DNA from: Flavobacteriales bacterium UBA2669
Lineage (GTDB): Bacteria; Bacteroidota; Bacteroidia; Flavobacteriales_E; Vicingaceae
Assembly: GCA_002359215.1 (NCBI GenBank)
Contig: DEMN01000012.1
Location: forward strand, 561,805 to 625,804
Reading direction: 5' to 3'
DNA length: 64,000 nt
Made by a program: the position numbers and the translations under genes
The notes under the pieces: model-generated
The model's input: only the letters and a program-made list of their open reading frames with translations
What the model was told of the DNA's origin: nothing
Databases searched by the model: none
Shown here: positions 43,204-52,571 of the stretch, one piece after another
Layout of the letters: every line of letters begins with the position of its first letter
Position numbering within the stretch: position 1 is the first letter of the stretch

Positions 43204-44670
43204 TTAAGTTCCACAAAAAGTTTTATAGCCTTTATCACCATCTGGAGGAGGTGTTTGCAAGTGTTTATAGCTGGATTGTGCTTGGTAAGGAGCTTTACTT
43301 GTTTTTAACAATTCATTAAACAATGTGAAATTTTGTTGTAAGCAAGCATTGTCTAAAGATTTTTCTACCAAATGGTTGCGAGGTATAAACTCAGGGTTGT
43401 GCTGCTGCATAGTTTTAAGAGCAGAAGATAGACTAATGTTGTTTGCTTTTAATATATCTTCCCAACGCTGATACCATTGAGCAAAATCGGGAGTAATATA
43501 TTTTTCATCTGTTTGTTGGTAATAATTAGCAATTGCTAAATAAGTGTTGGTATAGTCGGCTTGGTTATTTTGCATCCAAGTTAACAAATCTTCTATTAAT
43601 TGTTTTTCATTTTCGGCAACACTTGTAAAACCTAACTTGATCCCATTCATTTGCCACCATTTTTCTTTGTAGATAGCAGGAAAACTATTAATGACTTCTT
43701 GAGCCATTTTTACTGCTTTGTCAGCATCTTTATCTATTAGTGGAATTAAGGCCTCTGCTAAGCAAACCAAGTTCCATTGTACAATTCCCGGCTGCTGACC
43801 AAAAGCGTATCTGCCTTGCACATCTATAGAACTAAAAACAGTATCGGGATGGTAGTTATTCATAAAAGCACATGGGCCATAATCAAAAGTTTCTCCGGTA
43901 ATAGACATGTTGTCGGTATTCATAACACCATGTATAAATCCTATCCTCAGCCAATTTATTACTAAATCAATTTGTTTGTTCATTACTGTTTTTAATAATG
44001 CTAAAGCTGGATTAGCATTTTTAGTTAATTCGGGATAATGACGTTTGATAACGTAATTGGTAAACCCTTGCAAAGTAGTAACATCTAAAAAATTACTGAT
44101 GTACTCAAAAGTTCCTACTCTAATATGGCTCGACATTACACGAGCAAGCACAGCTCCTTCGTGTACTTCCTCACGATACACTTTTTCTCCTGTATTTACA
44201 ACCGCCAAACTTCTAGAAGTAGGAACACCCAAATGATGCATGGCTTCACTTATTAAAAACTCTCTTAACATAGAGCGAAGTGTAGCTTTACCATCGCCTC
44301 TACGAGAATATGGCGTTTGCCCTGAACCTTTTAGTTGAATATCGAACAGTTTATTGTTAGGAGAGAGGTGTTCCCCTAAAAGTATGGCTCTGCCATCACC
44401 CAACATAGTAAAATGTCCAAATTGATGCCCTGCATAAGCTTGTGCAATAGGTTCCGCTCCAATAGGCAAAAGGTTTCCTGAAAATAATTGAGCTTTGTTA
44501 TCTTCGCTAATAGCAGAAAAATCTAAACCAAGAGTTTTAGCAAGTTCATCATTAAAACAAACCATTTTAGGATTTGGAACAGCAGTAGGCATTTGTTTAG
44601 CAAACATTTTTTCTGGAAGTTGAGCATAGGAATTTTTAAAATTCCAACCTATATGGTTTTGTTTGGTCAT
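43204..44670 (-). CDS. selO: SelO/YdiU-family protein adenylyltransferase
   Basis: 488 residues, the bacterial length. Pseudokinase-like features of SelO: AYAGHQFGHFTMLGDGRAI, KGSGQTPYSRRGDGKATLRSM, GVPTSRSLAVV and FIHGVMNTDNMSITGETFDYGPC with the metal-binding Asn/Asp. The end, TFCGT, has the conserved penultimate Cys where eukaryotic SelO has Sec. It transfers AMP to Ser, Thr or Tyr of proteins, with a link to redox stress. 22 bp after the DUF6913-like gene. Confidence 0.94.
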   Translation of the reverse strand: MTKQNHIGWNFKNSYAQLPEKMFAKQMPTAVPNPKMVCFNDELAKTLGLDFSAISEDNKAQLFSGNLLPIGAEPIAQAYAGHQFGHFTMLGDGRAILLGEHLSPNNKLFDIQLKGSGQTPYSRRGDGKATLRSMLREFLISEAMHHLGVPTSRSLAVVNTGEKVYREEVHEGAVLARVMSSHIRVGTFEYISNFLDVTTLQGFTNYVIKRHYPELTKNANPALALLKTVMNKQIDLVINWLRIGFIHGVMNTDNMSITGETFDYGPCAFMNNYHPDTVFSSIDVQGRYAFGQQPGIVQWNLVCLAEALIPLIDKDADKAVKMAQEVINSFPAIYKEKWWQMNGIKLGFTSVAENEKQLIEDLLTWMQNNQADYTNTYLAIANYYQQTDEKYITPDFAQWYQRWEDILKANNISLSSALKTMQQHNPEFIPRNHLVEKSLDNACLQQNFTLFNELLKTSKAPYQAQSSYKHLQTPPPDGDKGYKTFCGT

Positions 44671-44692
44671 GGTTGATGAATAATATTATCAA

Positions 44693-45235
44693 TCAAGCAG
44701 CATTAATCATTTTTAAATAATGCTTTATTTGTAAGATAAGTTGATCAATAGACTTGTTTTCTTTTAAGGCAATGGTTAAATCACAAGCTTCATCTCTGTA
44801 GTCGCCACAAGCACCTACCTTAAAACGTGCAATAGAAAGTGTGGTAATGTATTTATTTGGAAAACAATCGGACATGGTAAGGTCTATTAAAATCTGAAAA
44901 GGAGTAGCAATAAATTTATCTACTTCGTTTCCTTTGGGAATCATTAAACGAGATAGGTTGTTATTATCGAAATAACGATAGTGTAGGTGAGGAGACATTA
45001 ACTCCGAACCTTTTTTAGAATTGATGTAGCCAAGAGTAGCTACTTTTTTTCTTTCTTCAATAAGGTAGTTGGTTAATTTCTTTACCGCTTCATATTCCAT
45101 TCTGTTAGTAGCATCATAGATAATTCCTATTTCTATAGCTTTATCCAAACCAATAGCCTTAACTTTTCTTACAGTGTTTTTATTCTTCTTATTAAGTAAG
45201 AACTGAGCAATATTGAGTTTAAATTTTTTTAGCAT
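44693..45235 (-). CDS. DUF6913-like hypothetical protein
   Basis: 180 residues, no signal peptide or membrane helix. The N-terminus is basic (LKKFKLNIAQFLLNKKNKNTVRKVK); the rest is alpha/beta with IGIIYDATNRMEYEAVKKL and TPFQILIDLTMSDCFPNKYI, and the segment KVGACGDYRDEACDL. It resembles a Bacteroidota-specific family of unknown function (DUF6913, by memory). It lies 17 bp after the dienoyl-CoA-reductase-like gene and 22 bp before selO, so co-transcription is likely. Confidence 0.65.
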   Translation of the reverse strand: MLKKFKLNIAQFLLNKKNKNTVRKVKAIGLDKAIEIGIIYDATNRMEYEAVKKLTNYLIEERKKVATLGYINSKKGSELMSPHLHYRYFDNNNLSRLMIPKGNEVDKFIATPFQILIDLTMSDCFPNKYITTLSIARFKVGACGDYRDEACDLTIALKENKSIDQLILQIKHYLKMINAA

Positions 45236-45252
45236 AGTAAAAATAGCAGCAT

Positions 45253-46128
45253 TTATTTTTTACCTCTAACGTGTTTTTCTACTTCATCCCACATTTCATT
45301 AGGAATAGCATCAAAACTATTGAATTCTCCAGCATTATAAATCCATTCGCCACCATCTATAGTTACTACTTCGCCATTTATGTAAGCAGAAAAATCCGAC
45401 ATTAAATAAGCTGCTAAGTTAGCTAGTTCTTGGTGTTCGCCAAATCGTTTTAGTGGAATTCTTTTTAGCGGGTCTATATTTTTTGCAACAGCATCTGGAA
45501 ATAAACGGCTAAAAGCACCTTGTGTAGGAAATGGACCTGGAGCAATAGCATTATTTTTTATACCATATTTAGCCCATTCTGATGCTAAAGAACGAGTAAG
45601 TGCTAAAACGCCTGCTTTGGCACAAGCTGAAGGTACTACATATCCTGAACCTGTCCAACTATAAGTTGTTACAATATTTACCACATTTCCTTTAATTTGA
45701 TTGGCTATCCAGTATTTTCCTAAAGCCAAACTACAATTGTAACTGCCTTTTAAAACAATGTCTGTAATCACATCAAATGCTTTGTGAGATAATCTTTCCG
45801 TAGGGCTAATAAAATTACCTGCTGCATTATTAACTAATCCATTAATAGAACCAAATTTTTCGATACCTAAATTAATTACTTTTTCAACTTGTAGGTAATC
45901 TCTTACATCACAAACATAACCAACAATATTGTCTTTTTTAGTTAAGGTTTTTAGCTCTTCAACAGTGTTATTAATTACTTTTTCCTTACGAGATGCAATA
46001 ATGATGTTTGCACCCAATTCTAAAAAATAAGTTGCCATGCTTTTTCCTAAGCCTGTGCCGCCACCGGTAATTAAAATGGTTTTACTTTTTAGTTCGTCAT
46101 TTTTAAACATTTTATCGGTGTAGTTCAT
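45253..46128 (-). CDS. SDR oxidoreductase, 2,4-dienoyl-CoA reductase-like
   Basis: 291 residues. NADP-binding TGGGTGLGKSMA (about 21-32), CDVRD, NNAAGNFISP, and the active-site segment TYSWTGSGYVVPSACAKAG. The position where ordinary SDRs have the YxxxK Tyr is Ser here, with Tyr placed earlier, as in mitochondrial dienoyl-CoA reductases. It probably reduces 2,4-dienoyl-CoA during breakdown of unsaturated fatty acids. It follows batD by 21 bp. Confidence 0.85.
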   Translation of the reverse strand: MNYTDKMFKNDELKSKTILITGGGTGLGKSMATYFLELGANIIIASRKEKVINNTVEELKTLTKKDNIVGYVCDVRDYLQVEKVINLGIEKFGSINGLVNNAAGNFISPTERLSHKAFDVITDIVLKGSYNCSLALGKYWIANQIKGNVVNIVTTYSWTGSGYVVPSACAKAGVLALTRSLASEWAKYGIKNNAIAPGPFPTQGAFSRLFPDAVAKNIDPLKRIPLKRFGEHQELANLAAYLMSDFSAYINGEVVTIDGGEWIYNAGEFNSFDAIPNEMWDEVEKHVRGKK

Positions 46129-46149
46129 GGCTTTGTTTTGAGGTTTGTA

Positions 46150-47934
46150 TTAAGCAATTGCTTTTTCTATTTGTTGAATAATGTTCTCAGCTTTATCGTA
46201 AACTTCTTGTTCGGAAACAGGAACAGGAGCAAAACGAGCCATATCACACAAATCAATGGTTTCTATTAATGAGTTGATAATGTTTTCATCTACATTTTTA
46301 TTGCTAAGTGAAGATTTTATATTTTCTTGTGTTAAATCCGCTACAGCAATATTTAATTTATCGCTAATGTAACCAAATAAGGCTTTAGAAGTAGCTTCAT
46401 AAAAAGCATTTTTATCGTTTGCTGCCAAGCTTTTCTTGGCAGAAGATAAAAGTTTAGCAGCCAACTTACCTGCTTTTCTACTTTTAACTTTAGCAATATC
46501 GCTCATGGCTGCTCGGTTTTTATTTCTTACAATAAATGCAATTACAAAAAGCAAGGGAGCGAGTAGGAGTAATCCGTAAAATTTCCAACTATTGTATAAG
46601 TTATTTGTATTTAGCACAAATTGTGGTGTATCGGTATGGAGGTACCTGATATCTTCGCCAAGAATTTTAATATCTTCTTTTCCTGCGGCAGTGTAGGTTA
46701 TATTGTTACCAGAACCATCGCCTTTATTTATTTTTAAAACAATAGGCTTAGATTTTAGTGTTTCGTACTTTTTAGTTGAAGGATTAAAATAAGAGAAAGT
46801 AATTGGTTCTATAGTAAAATTTCCTTGATAGCGAGGAATAACTAAATAATTATATTCTTTACTTCCAGAAACTCCAGTATTACTTGTTTTGGTATTATCA
46901 GTTATTTTAGGGTCATAAATTTCAAATTCTTTCGGGAAGTTAATTTTTGGATTATCAATCAAAGGTAAGTTACCATTACCACTAATGTTTATTTTAATAT
47001 TGATGGCTTCATTGGCTTTAACTTCATTGGCTGAAACCTCGGTAGTCATTTTTAATTGGCCAACTGCATTAACAAAATCATCAGGTTTTGGGGTTGGGTG
47101 AGGAAGTACCTTAATTTTTATAGACTTGCTTTTAACGATATGTTCTTCTTCTATAACTTTACCAAAAAACTGATCAAAAATACTTTGTCCGCCACTTACT
47201 CTCTTTTGAGTAATAAAACGCATTTCTAATGGATCTATTTCTAACTCTCCTGAACGTTGAGGAAACAATACAATTTTTCTGATGGTAGCAACATTCCATA
47301 TTTCATTGTTAATTTTTTCTTGTGTCCATTGTGCCTGACCTATATTAATTTCTTGACTCCAAAAACCGTTTAAATCTGCATTTTTAACCATTTCGTTAGC
47401 AGCAATATTTACTTTAGTATAAAGTTGGTAAGTAGCTACTAAATGCTCTCCTTGGTAAACAGTGGTTTTGTTTACACTAGATTTAATAAACAAGTCGCCA
47501 GAACCTTTAGTTATAGTAGTGTTATTACTATTAGGGTTGTTTTGAACATTAGCTCCTTTGCTAACATTTATTTCTATGGTGTTTGATTGGTATTTTTCTC
47601 CTTCAATAGTTACTTCTGCAGCAGGAATAGTAAAACTTCCTTCATTTACTGCCATTAAAATATAACTGTAAGAAATGTTAGCACTTGTTTTTCCGTTTAC
47701 CCAACTCATGCTGGTTGATTGGTTTGGTCCGGATAGTACTCTAAAATCGGATATTTTGGGTGGCTTAAAGTTATCTATGTTAGCATTTACTCTAAATTCA
47801 ATTTTAAAACGATCTCCCGTAGCAACATCATAGTGGCTTGCTGCAGCAGTGAATTTAATATCCTGAGCAACAGCTAAAACTCCTGAGAAAGTTAACATCA
47901 AGAGTAAAAGTAGATATGTTGTAATTCGTTTCAT
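46150..47934 (-). CDS. batD: BatD-family protein of the aerotolerance operon
   Basis: 594 residues. Signal peptide of about 23 residues, then beta-sandwich repeats (IKFTAAASHYDVATGDRFKIEF, VNKTTVYQGEHLVATYQLYT, LKMTTEVSANEVKANEAINIKI; about 25-420), a membrane helix (about 450-470, FYGLLLLAPLLFVIAFIV) and a cytoplasmic helical tail. This is the layout of BatD (oxygen tolerance). The large periplasmic part probably contacts the VWA domains of BatA/BatB. 34 bp after batC. Confidence 0.92.
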   Translation of the reverse strand: MKRITTYLLLLLMLTFSGVLAVAQDIKFTAAASHYDVATGDRFKIEFRVNANIDNFKPPKISDFRVLSGPNQSTSMSWVNGKTSANISYSYILMAVNEGSFTIPAAEVTIEGEKYQSNTIEINVSKGANVQNNPNSNNTTITKGSGDLFIKSSVNKTTVYQGEHLVATYQLYTKVNIAANEMVKNADLNGFWSQEINIGQAQWTQEKINNEIWNVATIRKIVLFPQRSGELEIDPLEMRFITQKRVSGGQSIFDQFFGKVIEEEHIVKSKSIKIKVLPHPTPKPDDFVNAVGQLKMTTEVSANEVKANEAINIKINISGNGNLPLIDNPKINFPKEFEIYDPKITDNTKTSNTGVSGSKEYNYLVIPRYQGNFTIEPITFSYFNPSTKKYETLKSKPIVLKINKGDGSGNNITYTAAGKEDIKILGEDIRYLHTDTPQFVLNTNNLYNSWKFYGLLLLAPLLFVIAFIVRNKNRAAMSDIAKVKSRKAGKLAAKLLSSAKKSLAANDKNAFYEATSKALFGYISDKLNIAVADLTQENIKSSLSNKNVDENIINSLIETIDLCDMARFAPVPVSEQEVYDKAENIIQQIEKAIA

Positions 47935-47968
47935 CTGTTATATAAGCAAATTTCTATTTTTATTTAAT

Positions 47969-48673
47969 TTACCAATCTTTTTCAATTTTAACTTTCTGAC
48001 CTTTTTCTTTTTCTTTTTTCATTTTTGCTTGTACTTCTTTTTCTTTCTGATTAAGAGCATCTAACATACGCTGAGCTTCTTCTTTAGATAGCTGACTAGG
48101 TTTTTGTTGTTGTTCTTTTTGCTGATCTTGCTTTTTATCTTCATTTTCCTTTTGCTCGTCCTTATTTTCCTGCTTCTCTTCATCTTTCTTTTCTTCTTCC
48201 TTATCTTTTTCTTTATCCTTGTCCTTGTCTTTGTTTTCGTTTTGTTGTTGTTCTTTTAGTTTCTTTTGAGCATAAGCAAGGTTGTACCTAGTTTCATCAT
48301 CTTTTGGGTTAAGGCGAAGTGCATTTTTGTATGCATCAATACTTTCTTGGTATTTTTGAGCTTCTAGAAAAGAGTTGCCCAAATTATGAAAGGCACTTGC
48401 TTTAAGCTCTTTGTTAGAACTTTGTTCGGCAATTTTTTTAAATTCTTCCGCAGCTTCTGCAAATTTTTGTTCTTTATATAAAGCATCACCTAAGTTAAAA
48501 GTAGCTTTTTCTGAAGCCTGATTTTTCTCAAGAGCTTTTTTGTAGCTTTCGGTAGCTTCGGTATATTTTTCATTTTCGTAGTGCTTATTTCCTTCACGGA
48601 TATGTTTTTTCTCTTCTTGAGCAAAAGAAAGCCCAACAAAACTTAAAAATAATATGAGTAAAATGTATTTCAT
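47969..48673 (-). CDS. batC: BatC-like TPR protein
   Basis: 234 residues. Signal peptide (MKYILLILFLSFVGLSFAQ), three TPR units (about 25-138, such as YTEATESYKKALEKNQASEKATFNLGDALYKEQ in shorter parts), then a low-complexity charged region of Lys, Glu, Asp and Gln (about 138-200), and a final helix rich in Lys and Glu. BatC is the TPR subunit of the Bat complex. No separate batE (TPR-SH3) gene follows. 8 bp after batB, 34 bp before batD. Confidence 0.85.
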   Translation of the reverse strand: MKYILLILFLSFVGLSFAQEEKKHIREGNKHYENEKYTEATESYKKALEKNQASEKATFNLGDALYKEQKFAEAAEEFKKIAEQSSNKELKASAFHNLGNSFLEAQKYQESIDAYKNALRLNPKDDETRYNLAYAQKKLKEQQQNENKDKDKDKEKDKEEEKKDEEKQENKDEQKENEDKKQDQQKEQQQKPSQLSKEEAQRMLDALNQKEKEVQAKMKKEKEKGQKVKIEKDW

Positions 48674-48681
48674 CTTTTTAT

Positions 48682-49716
48682 TTATGATTCAAATAATTTT
48701 ATCTTGTTCAACTTACTACTTCTTCTTCTTGATATTAAAAACTCAATGATTAGCAAAACTAAACTGATTAGTAAAAATAACTGAAACCTATCATCGTAGT
48801 TTTTAAACACTTTACTACCAAACTCTTTTTTCTCCATTTTATTTATCTCATTCATAATAATAGATAAACCTGCATTAGCATTAGTAGCACGTACATAAGT
48901 TCCCTCTCCAGCAGCAGCAATTTCCTGTAGCATTTTTTCATTTAATTTAGAAACAATTGTATTATTACTATTGTCGGTTCTAAACCCTATTTGTCTACCA
49001 TTTTGATAAATAGGCAATGGAGCTCCATTTTCGGACCCCATTCCAATAGTGTGAACAATAACATCATTTTCTAATGCATTTGTTGCAGCACCTAAAGCAT
49101 TGTCTTCATGGTTTTCTCCATCGGTAATAACAATAATGGCTTTGCTAGTTTCTGCTTCTGGATTAAAAGAACGAAGTGCTAAATCTATTGCTTTTCCTAT
49201 AGCAGTACCCTGAACTGGAACAATGTCTGTGCCGATACTTTCTAAAAACAATTTTGCTGAAGAATAATCGGAAGTGATAGGAAGTTGAACATAAGCTTCA
49301 CCAGCAAAGATGATAATTCCTAGCCTGTCGTTTTCCAATTTTTCGATAAGCTGATAAATGGCTCTTTTGGCTCTTTCTAGTCGGTTAGGAGAGAGGTCTT
49401 CTGCTAACATACTGTTAGAAACATCTAAAGCTATCATTAAATCAACGCCTTCACGTTTAATATCTTCTGCTTTTGTGCCATATTGTAAGTTTGCTAAACC
49501 AATAAATAAAGAAATGATTGCCAGCAGATAAAGTACAAACTTAACTGAAGGTTGGTGTTTTGCGACTTCAGGAGTTAATCTTTTTACAAGGTGGTGAGTT
49601 CCAAATTGCTTTAACTTTTTCTTTTTCCATTGTTGGAACAATAAAAAAGCAACAATTAGCAATGGAATAACCACAGCTAAGGCATACAAAAATAATATGT
49701 TTTCAAATCTAAACAA
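48682..49716 (-). CDS. batB: BatB: VWA-domain membrane protein
   Basis: 344 residues from a TTG at 49716, which overlaps the end of batA by 8 bp. The start (M)FRFENILFLYALAVVIPLL matches the family start, so the TTG is preferred over any later ATG. Two N-terminal membrane helices, a VWA domain (about 88-290) with an intact MIDAS motif DVSNS and the downstream Thr/Asp (VITDGENHED), and a C-terminal helix (about 315-333). Works with BatA in the Bat complex. Confidence 0.92.
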   Translation of the reverse strand: MFRFENILFLYALAVVIPLLIVAFLLFQQWKKKKLKQFGTHHLVKRLTPEVAKHQPSVKFVLYLLAIISLFIGLANLQYGTKAEDIKREGVDLMIALDVSNSMLAEDLSPNRLERAKRAIYQLIEKLENDRLGIIIFAGEAYVQLPITSDYSSAKLFLESIGTDIVPVQGTAIGKAIDLALRSFNPEAETSKAIIVITDGENHEDNALGAATNALENDVIVHTIGMGSENGAPLPIYQNGRQIGFRTDNSNNTIVSKLNEKMLQEIAAAGEGTYVRATNANAGLSIIMNEINKMEKKEFGSKVFKNYDDRFQLFLLISLVLLIIEFLISRRRSSKLNKIKLFES

Positions 49717-50707
49717 TGCTTTTGTAAAGTGTTTTGGTTAATAAGAATTCAATTAATAAAGCACAAGCGGCTAATATGGCAAATGGTAAAAATTTCTCCG
49801 ATTTTTTTCTGTAGTCAGTAACGTTAATTTTAGATTTTTCCATTTTATCAATTTCTTTGTAAATTTCTTCTAATTCTTTGTTGCTTTTAGCTCTAAAATA
49901 TTTTCCATCAGCCATTTCAGCTATTTGAGTCATTGTTTCTTCATCAATTCTTACAGGTACATCTTGGTATTGTTTCCTACCAAATTGGTCAACATAAGGA
50001 GTGGGAGCTGTTCCTGTTGTTCCTACACCAATAGTATAAACTCTTACACCAAATTCTCTAGCAATTTCTGCTGCGGTTACAGGTGGGATAGAGCCTGAAT
50101 TATTAATTCCATCTGTAAGTAAAATAACTACTTTGCTTTTAGCTTCACTATCTTTTAATCTGCTTACAGAAGTCGCTAACCCCATTCCTATGGCTGTTCC
50201 GTCTTCAATCATGCCGTTTTGTATGCTGGTAAAAAGATTAATAAGTACATCATGGTCGGTAGTTAGTGGACATTGAGTAAAGCTTTCGCCAGCAAAAACT
50301 ACTAAGCCCATTCTATCGTTTGGTCTGTTAGAAATAAATTCCATGGCAATGTTCTTACAAGCTTCCAAACGATTAGGTTTAAAATCTTCTGCTAACATAC
50401 TTCCTGAAACATCAATACTCAATACAATATCAATTCCTTCGGTAGAAACATCTTGCCAGCTTGATGAAGTTTGTGGTCGGGCAATAGCTGTAATTAATGC
50501 AGCAATACCAATAATTCTCAATAAAAATATACTATGTCTGGATTTGGCTAAAAAAGTAGAAGTTAAGTTTTCGTTGGTACTTAGTTTTACATTTCCTTGG
50601 AGTTTTCTTAGTCTTAAAATATACCAAACAATCATTAAAGGAATAATGAGTAGCAACCAGAAAAAATTTGGATTAGCAAATGATATGTCGTACCAAAAAT
50701 CAAGCAT
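49709..50707 (-). CDS. batA: BatA: VWA-domain membrane protein
   Basis: 332 residues from the ATG at 50707, which overlaps the previous gene by 8 bp (ATGCTTGA); a longer frame would overlap more and adds no conserved residue. N-terminal helices (FFWLLLIIPLMIVWYIL and HSIFLLRIIGIAALITAI), a VWA domain (about 85-285) with MIDAS DVSGS and LLTDGINNSG, and a C-terminal helix (FLPFAILAACALLIEFLL). It is about one-third identical by eye to BatB. Aerotolerance operon member. Confidence 0.93.
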   Translation of the reverse strand: MLDFWYDISFANPNFFWLLLIIPLMIVWYILRLRKLQGNVKLSTNENLTSTFLAKSRHSIFLLRIIGIAALITAIARPQTSSSWQDVSTEGIDIVLSIDVSGSMLAEDFKPNRLEACKNIAMEFISNRPNDRMGLVVFAGESFTQCPLTTDHDVLINLFTSIQNGMIEDGTAIGMGLATSVSRLKDSEAKSKVVILLTDGINNSGSIPPVTAAEIAREFGVRVYTIGVGTTGTAPTPYVDQFGRKQYQDVPVRIDEETMTQIAEMADGKYFRAKSNKELEEIYKEIDKMEKSKINVTDYRKKSEKFLPFAILAACALLIEFLLTKTLYKSIV

Positions 50708-51641
50708 GAGGATTAGTGTTTTCAGGTTCAATCATTTTTGTTGCTTCTACAAATTCAATAGCATTAGTCAAACTATTTTCATTTTCATTCGTTAATGGCT
50801 GTTCTTTAGCAAATTTTACTAAATCGGCTAGGGTAAGTGTTTGCGAAAGTTTTAGTTTTAATTCTTCAGGAATTTGATGTAGCCTTAATCCGTGCATAAT
50901 TTCAGAAGTGGTTTCTTCTAGTGCATTTACTTGGTATCTTTCTTCAATATATTCTCTCAATATTTCAGAAATTTCTGAATGATAGGCTTTTATTTTTCCA
51001 TTCTGCCATAACTGTTGCTCGTTTAGCTGCCTTAGTTTCCCTAAAGCAATTTCATGTACAGGGATTTTAGGGATAATTTTTTCTTCAACAACAGGCTTTT
51101 CTCTTCTTAAATACCTTACTAAAAAGAAAATTCCAATAAGAGCGGCTAAAATAGCTGCTAACCAAACCCAATTGTCTTTAAGCCAATCTTTAATAGAGAA
51201 TGGTTCAGAAAGCGGTTGTTTAATATCGAAAATAGCATTAGCAGTATCTACTTCCATGTTTTGTACTTCCAGTAAAAGTGGATCGGATTCTACAGTGTCT
51301 CCATTAATAATAAAATAGAATGGAGGTACAACATAATACCCCGAATCGAAACTAGTAATAAGTATAGATTGAGATTGGGAGAATAGTCCATTAGCATCTG
51401 CAATAGAAGTGTCAATAGGAGATTTAGAAAGTACTTCAATTTCTTTTATGATGGTATCATTTAGCTGAGGAAAAAGTATTTGGGTGTTTTTATCTTGGTA
51501 AGTGGTAATAAAATGTAACTGAGTTTGCTCACCGATCATTAAAAAATTGGTGTCTAAAACAGCTTTTACCGCTACATTCTGACCTAAAAGAGCAAAGTTT
51601 GGTAGCAATAGTGCAACAAATATGTAAATGAATTTTTTCAC
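50700..51641 (-). CDS. Unnamed conserved Bat-operon membrane protein
   Basis: 313 residues from a GTG at 51641, overlapping the DUF58 stop (GTGA). Signal peptide of about 20 residues, a periplasmic beta domain (about 21-155), one membrane helix (about 160-180, NWVWLAAILAALIGIFFLV), and a cytoplasmic helical domain with LRQLNEQQLWQNGKIKAY and SEISEILREYIEERY. The C-terminal part resembles DUF4381-type proteins next to VWA genes. It keeps the usual position between DUF58 and batA, so it is probably a structural part of the complex. Confidence 0.82.
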   Translation of the reverse strand: MKKFIYIFVALLLPNFALLGQNVAVKAVLDTNFLMIGEQTQLHFITTYQDKNTQILFPQLNDTIIKEIEVLSKSPIDTSIADANGLFSQSQSILITSFDSGYYVVPPFYFIINGDTVESDPLLLEVQNMEVDTANAIFDIKQPLSEPFSIKDWLKDNWVWLAAILAALIGIFFLVRYLRREKPVVEEKIIPKIPVHEIALGKLRQLNEQQLWQNGKIKAYHSEISEILREYIEERYQVNALEETTSEIMHGLRLHQIPEELKLKLSQTLTLADLVKFAKEQPLTNENENSLTNAIEFVEATKMIEPENTNPHA

Positions 51642-52516
51642 CCTCTTTTCTTAAATAAAGTCATTAATGGTTTTACATAATCTTGATGTGTTCCGATAGA
51701 AGCACTATCCACACCAGCTTTTTTAAATATTGTTTTCAGTTTGTCTTTCCTTTTTAAAAATGCCAATTCATAGTTTTTTCTTACTTGTTTGTCGGAAGAA
51801 TTTATCCAATTTAATTGATTGGTTTCGGCATCTAAAAAAGGTACTAAACCAAGGTCGGGTAAATTTTCTTCGGCTTTATCATAAAGTTGTAAAACAATTA
51901 TATCGTGCTTTTTATTGGCAATTTTTAAAGCATCTTCGTAGTTGTACTTGGCAATGAAATCGGAAATAATAAAAGTTGTAGCTCTTCTTTTAATAACATT
52001 ATTCAAGTATTTGATTGCTAGCTCAATATTAGTTCCTTTGCTTTCGGGTTCAAAGTCAATTAAATGTCTAATAATCATTAAAATATGGCTTTTCCCTTTT
52101 TTAGGAGGAATGAACTTTTCAAGTTTATCGGAGAAGAAAATTACGCCAACTTTATCGTTGTTTTGAATGGCTGAAAAAGAAAGTACAGCACAAAGTTCTG
52201 TTGCTAATTCTTGTTTGCTTTTTTGCTGTGTACCAAAATATCCAGATCCGCTAACATCAACCAAAATCATAACGGTCATTTCTCGTTCTTCCTCAAAAAC
52301 TTTTACATAAGGATGGTTAAAACGAGCGGTAACATTCCAGTCTATAGTTCTTATTTCATCTCCATGTTGGTATTCCCTAACTTCGCTAAAAGCCATACCT
52401 CTTCCTTTAAAAGCAGAATGATACTCTCCTGAAAAAAGCTGATTGCTTAATCCACGAGTTTTTATTTCTATTTTTCTAACTTTTTTTAAAAGTTCAGACG
52501 TACTACTATAGCTCAT
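51638..52516 (-). CDS. DUF58-domain protein of the Bat operon
   Basis: 292 residues. DUF58 signature GRGMAFSEVREYQHGDEIRTIDWNVTAR in shorter parts (about 35-65), then a VWA-like fold with MIDAS-type DVSGSGYFGT and ISDFIAKY. No membrane helix. DUF58 proteins are the constant partners of MoxR ATPases and link the ATPase to the membrane-bound VWA proteins. Its stop overlaps the next start. Confidence 0.93.
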   Translation of the reverse strand: MSYSSTSELLKKVRKIEIKTRGLSNQLFSGEYHSAFKGRGMAFSEVREYQHGDEIRTIDWNVTARFNHPYVKVFEEEREMTVMILVDVSGSGYFGTQQKSKQELATELCAVLSFSAIQNNDKVGVIFFSDKLEKFIPPKKGKSHILMIIRHLIDFEPESKGTNIELAIKYLNNVIKRRATTFIISDFIAKYNYEDALKIANKKHDIIVLQLYDKAEENLPDLGLVPFLDAETNQLNWINSSDKQVRKNYELAFLKRKDKLKTIFKKAGVDSASIGTHQDYVKPLMTLFKKRG

Positions 52517-52571
52517 TTGTAATAATTAGAAATTTGATTTGTCAATTATTAGTTTAATTTCTAATTAGGTT

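Noticed and set aside
50343..50795. A 150-codon plus-strand frame across batA and the gene before it
   Set aside because: Antisense to two well-supported Bat genes, with low-complexity hydrophobic sequence and no start signals.
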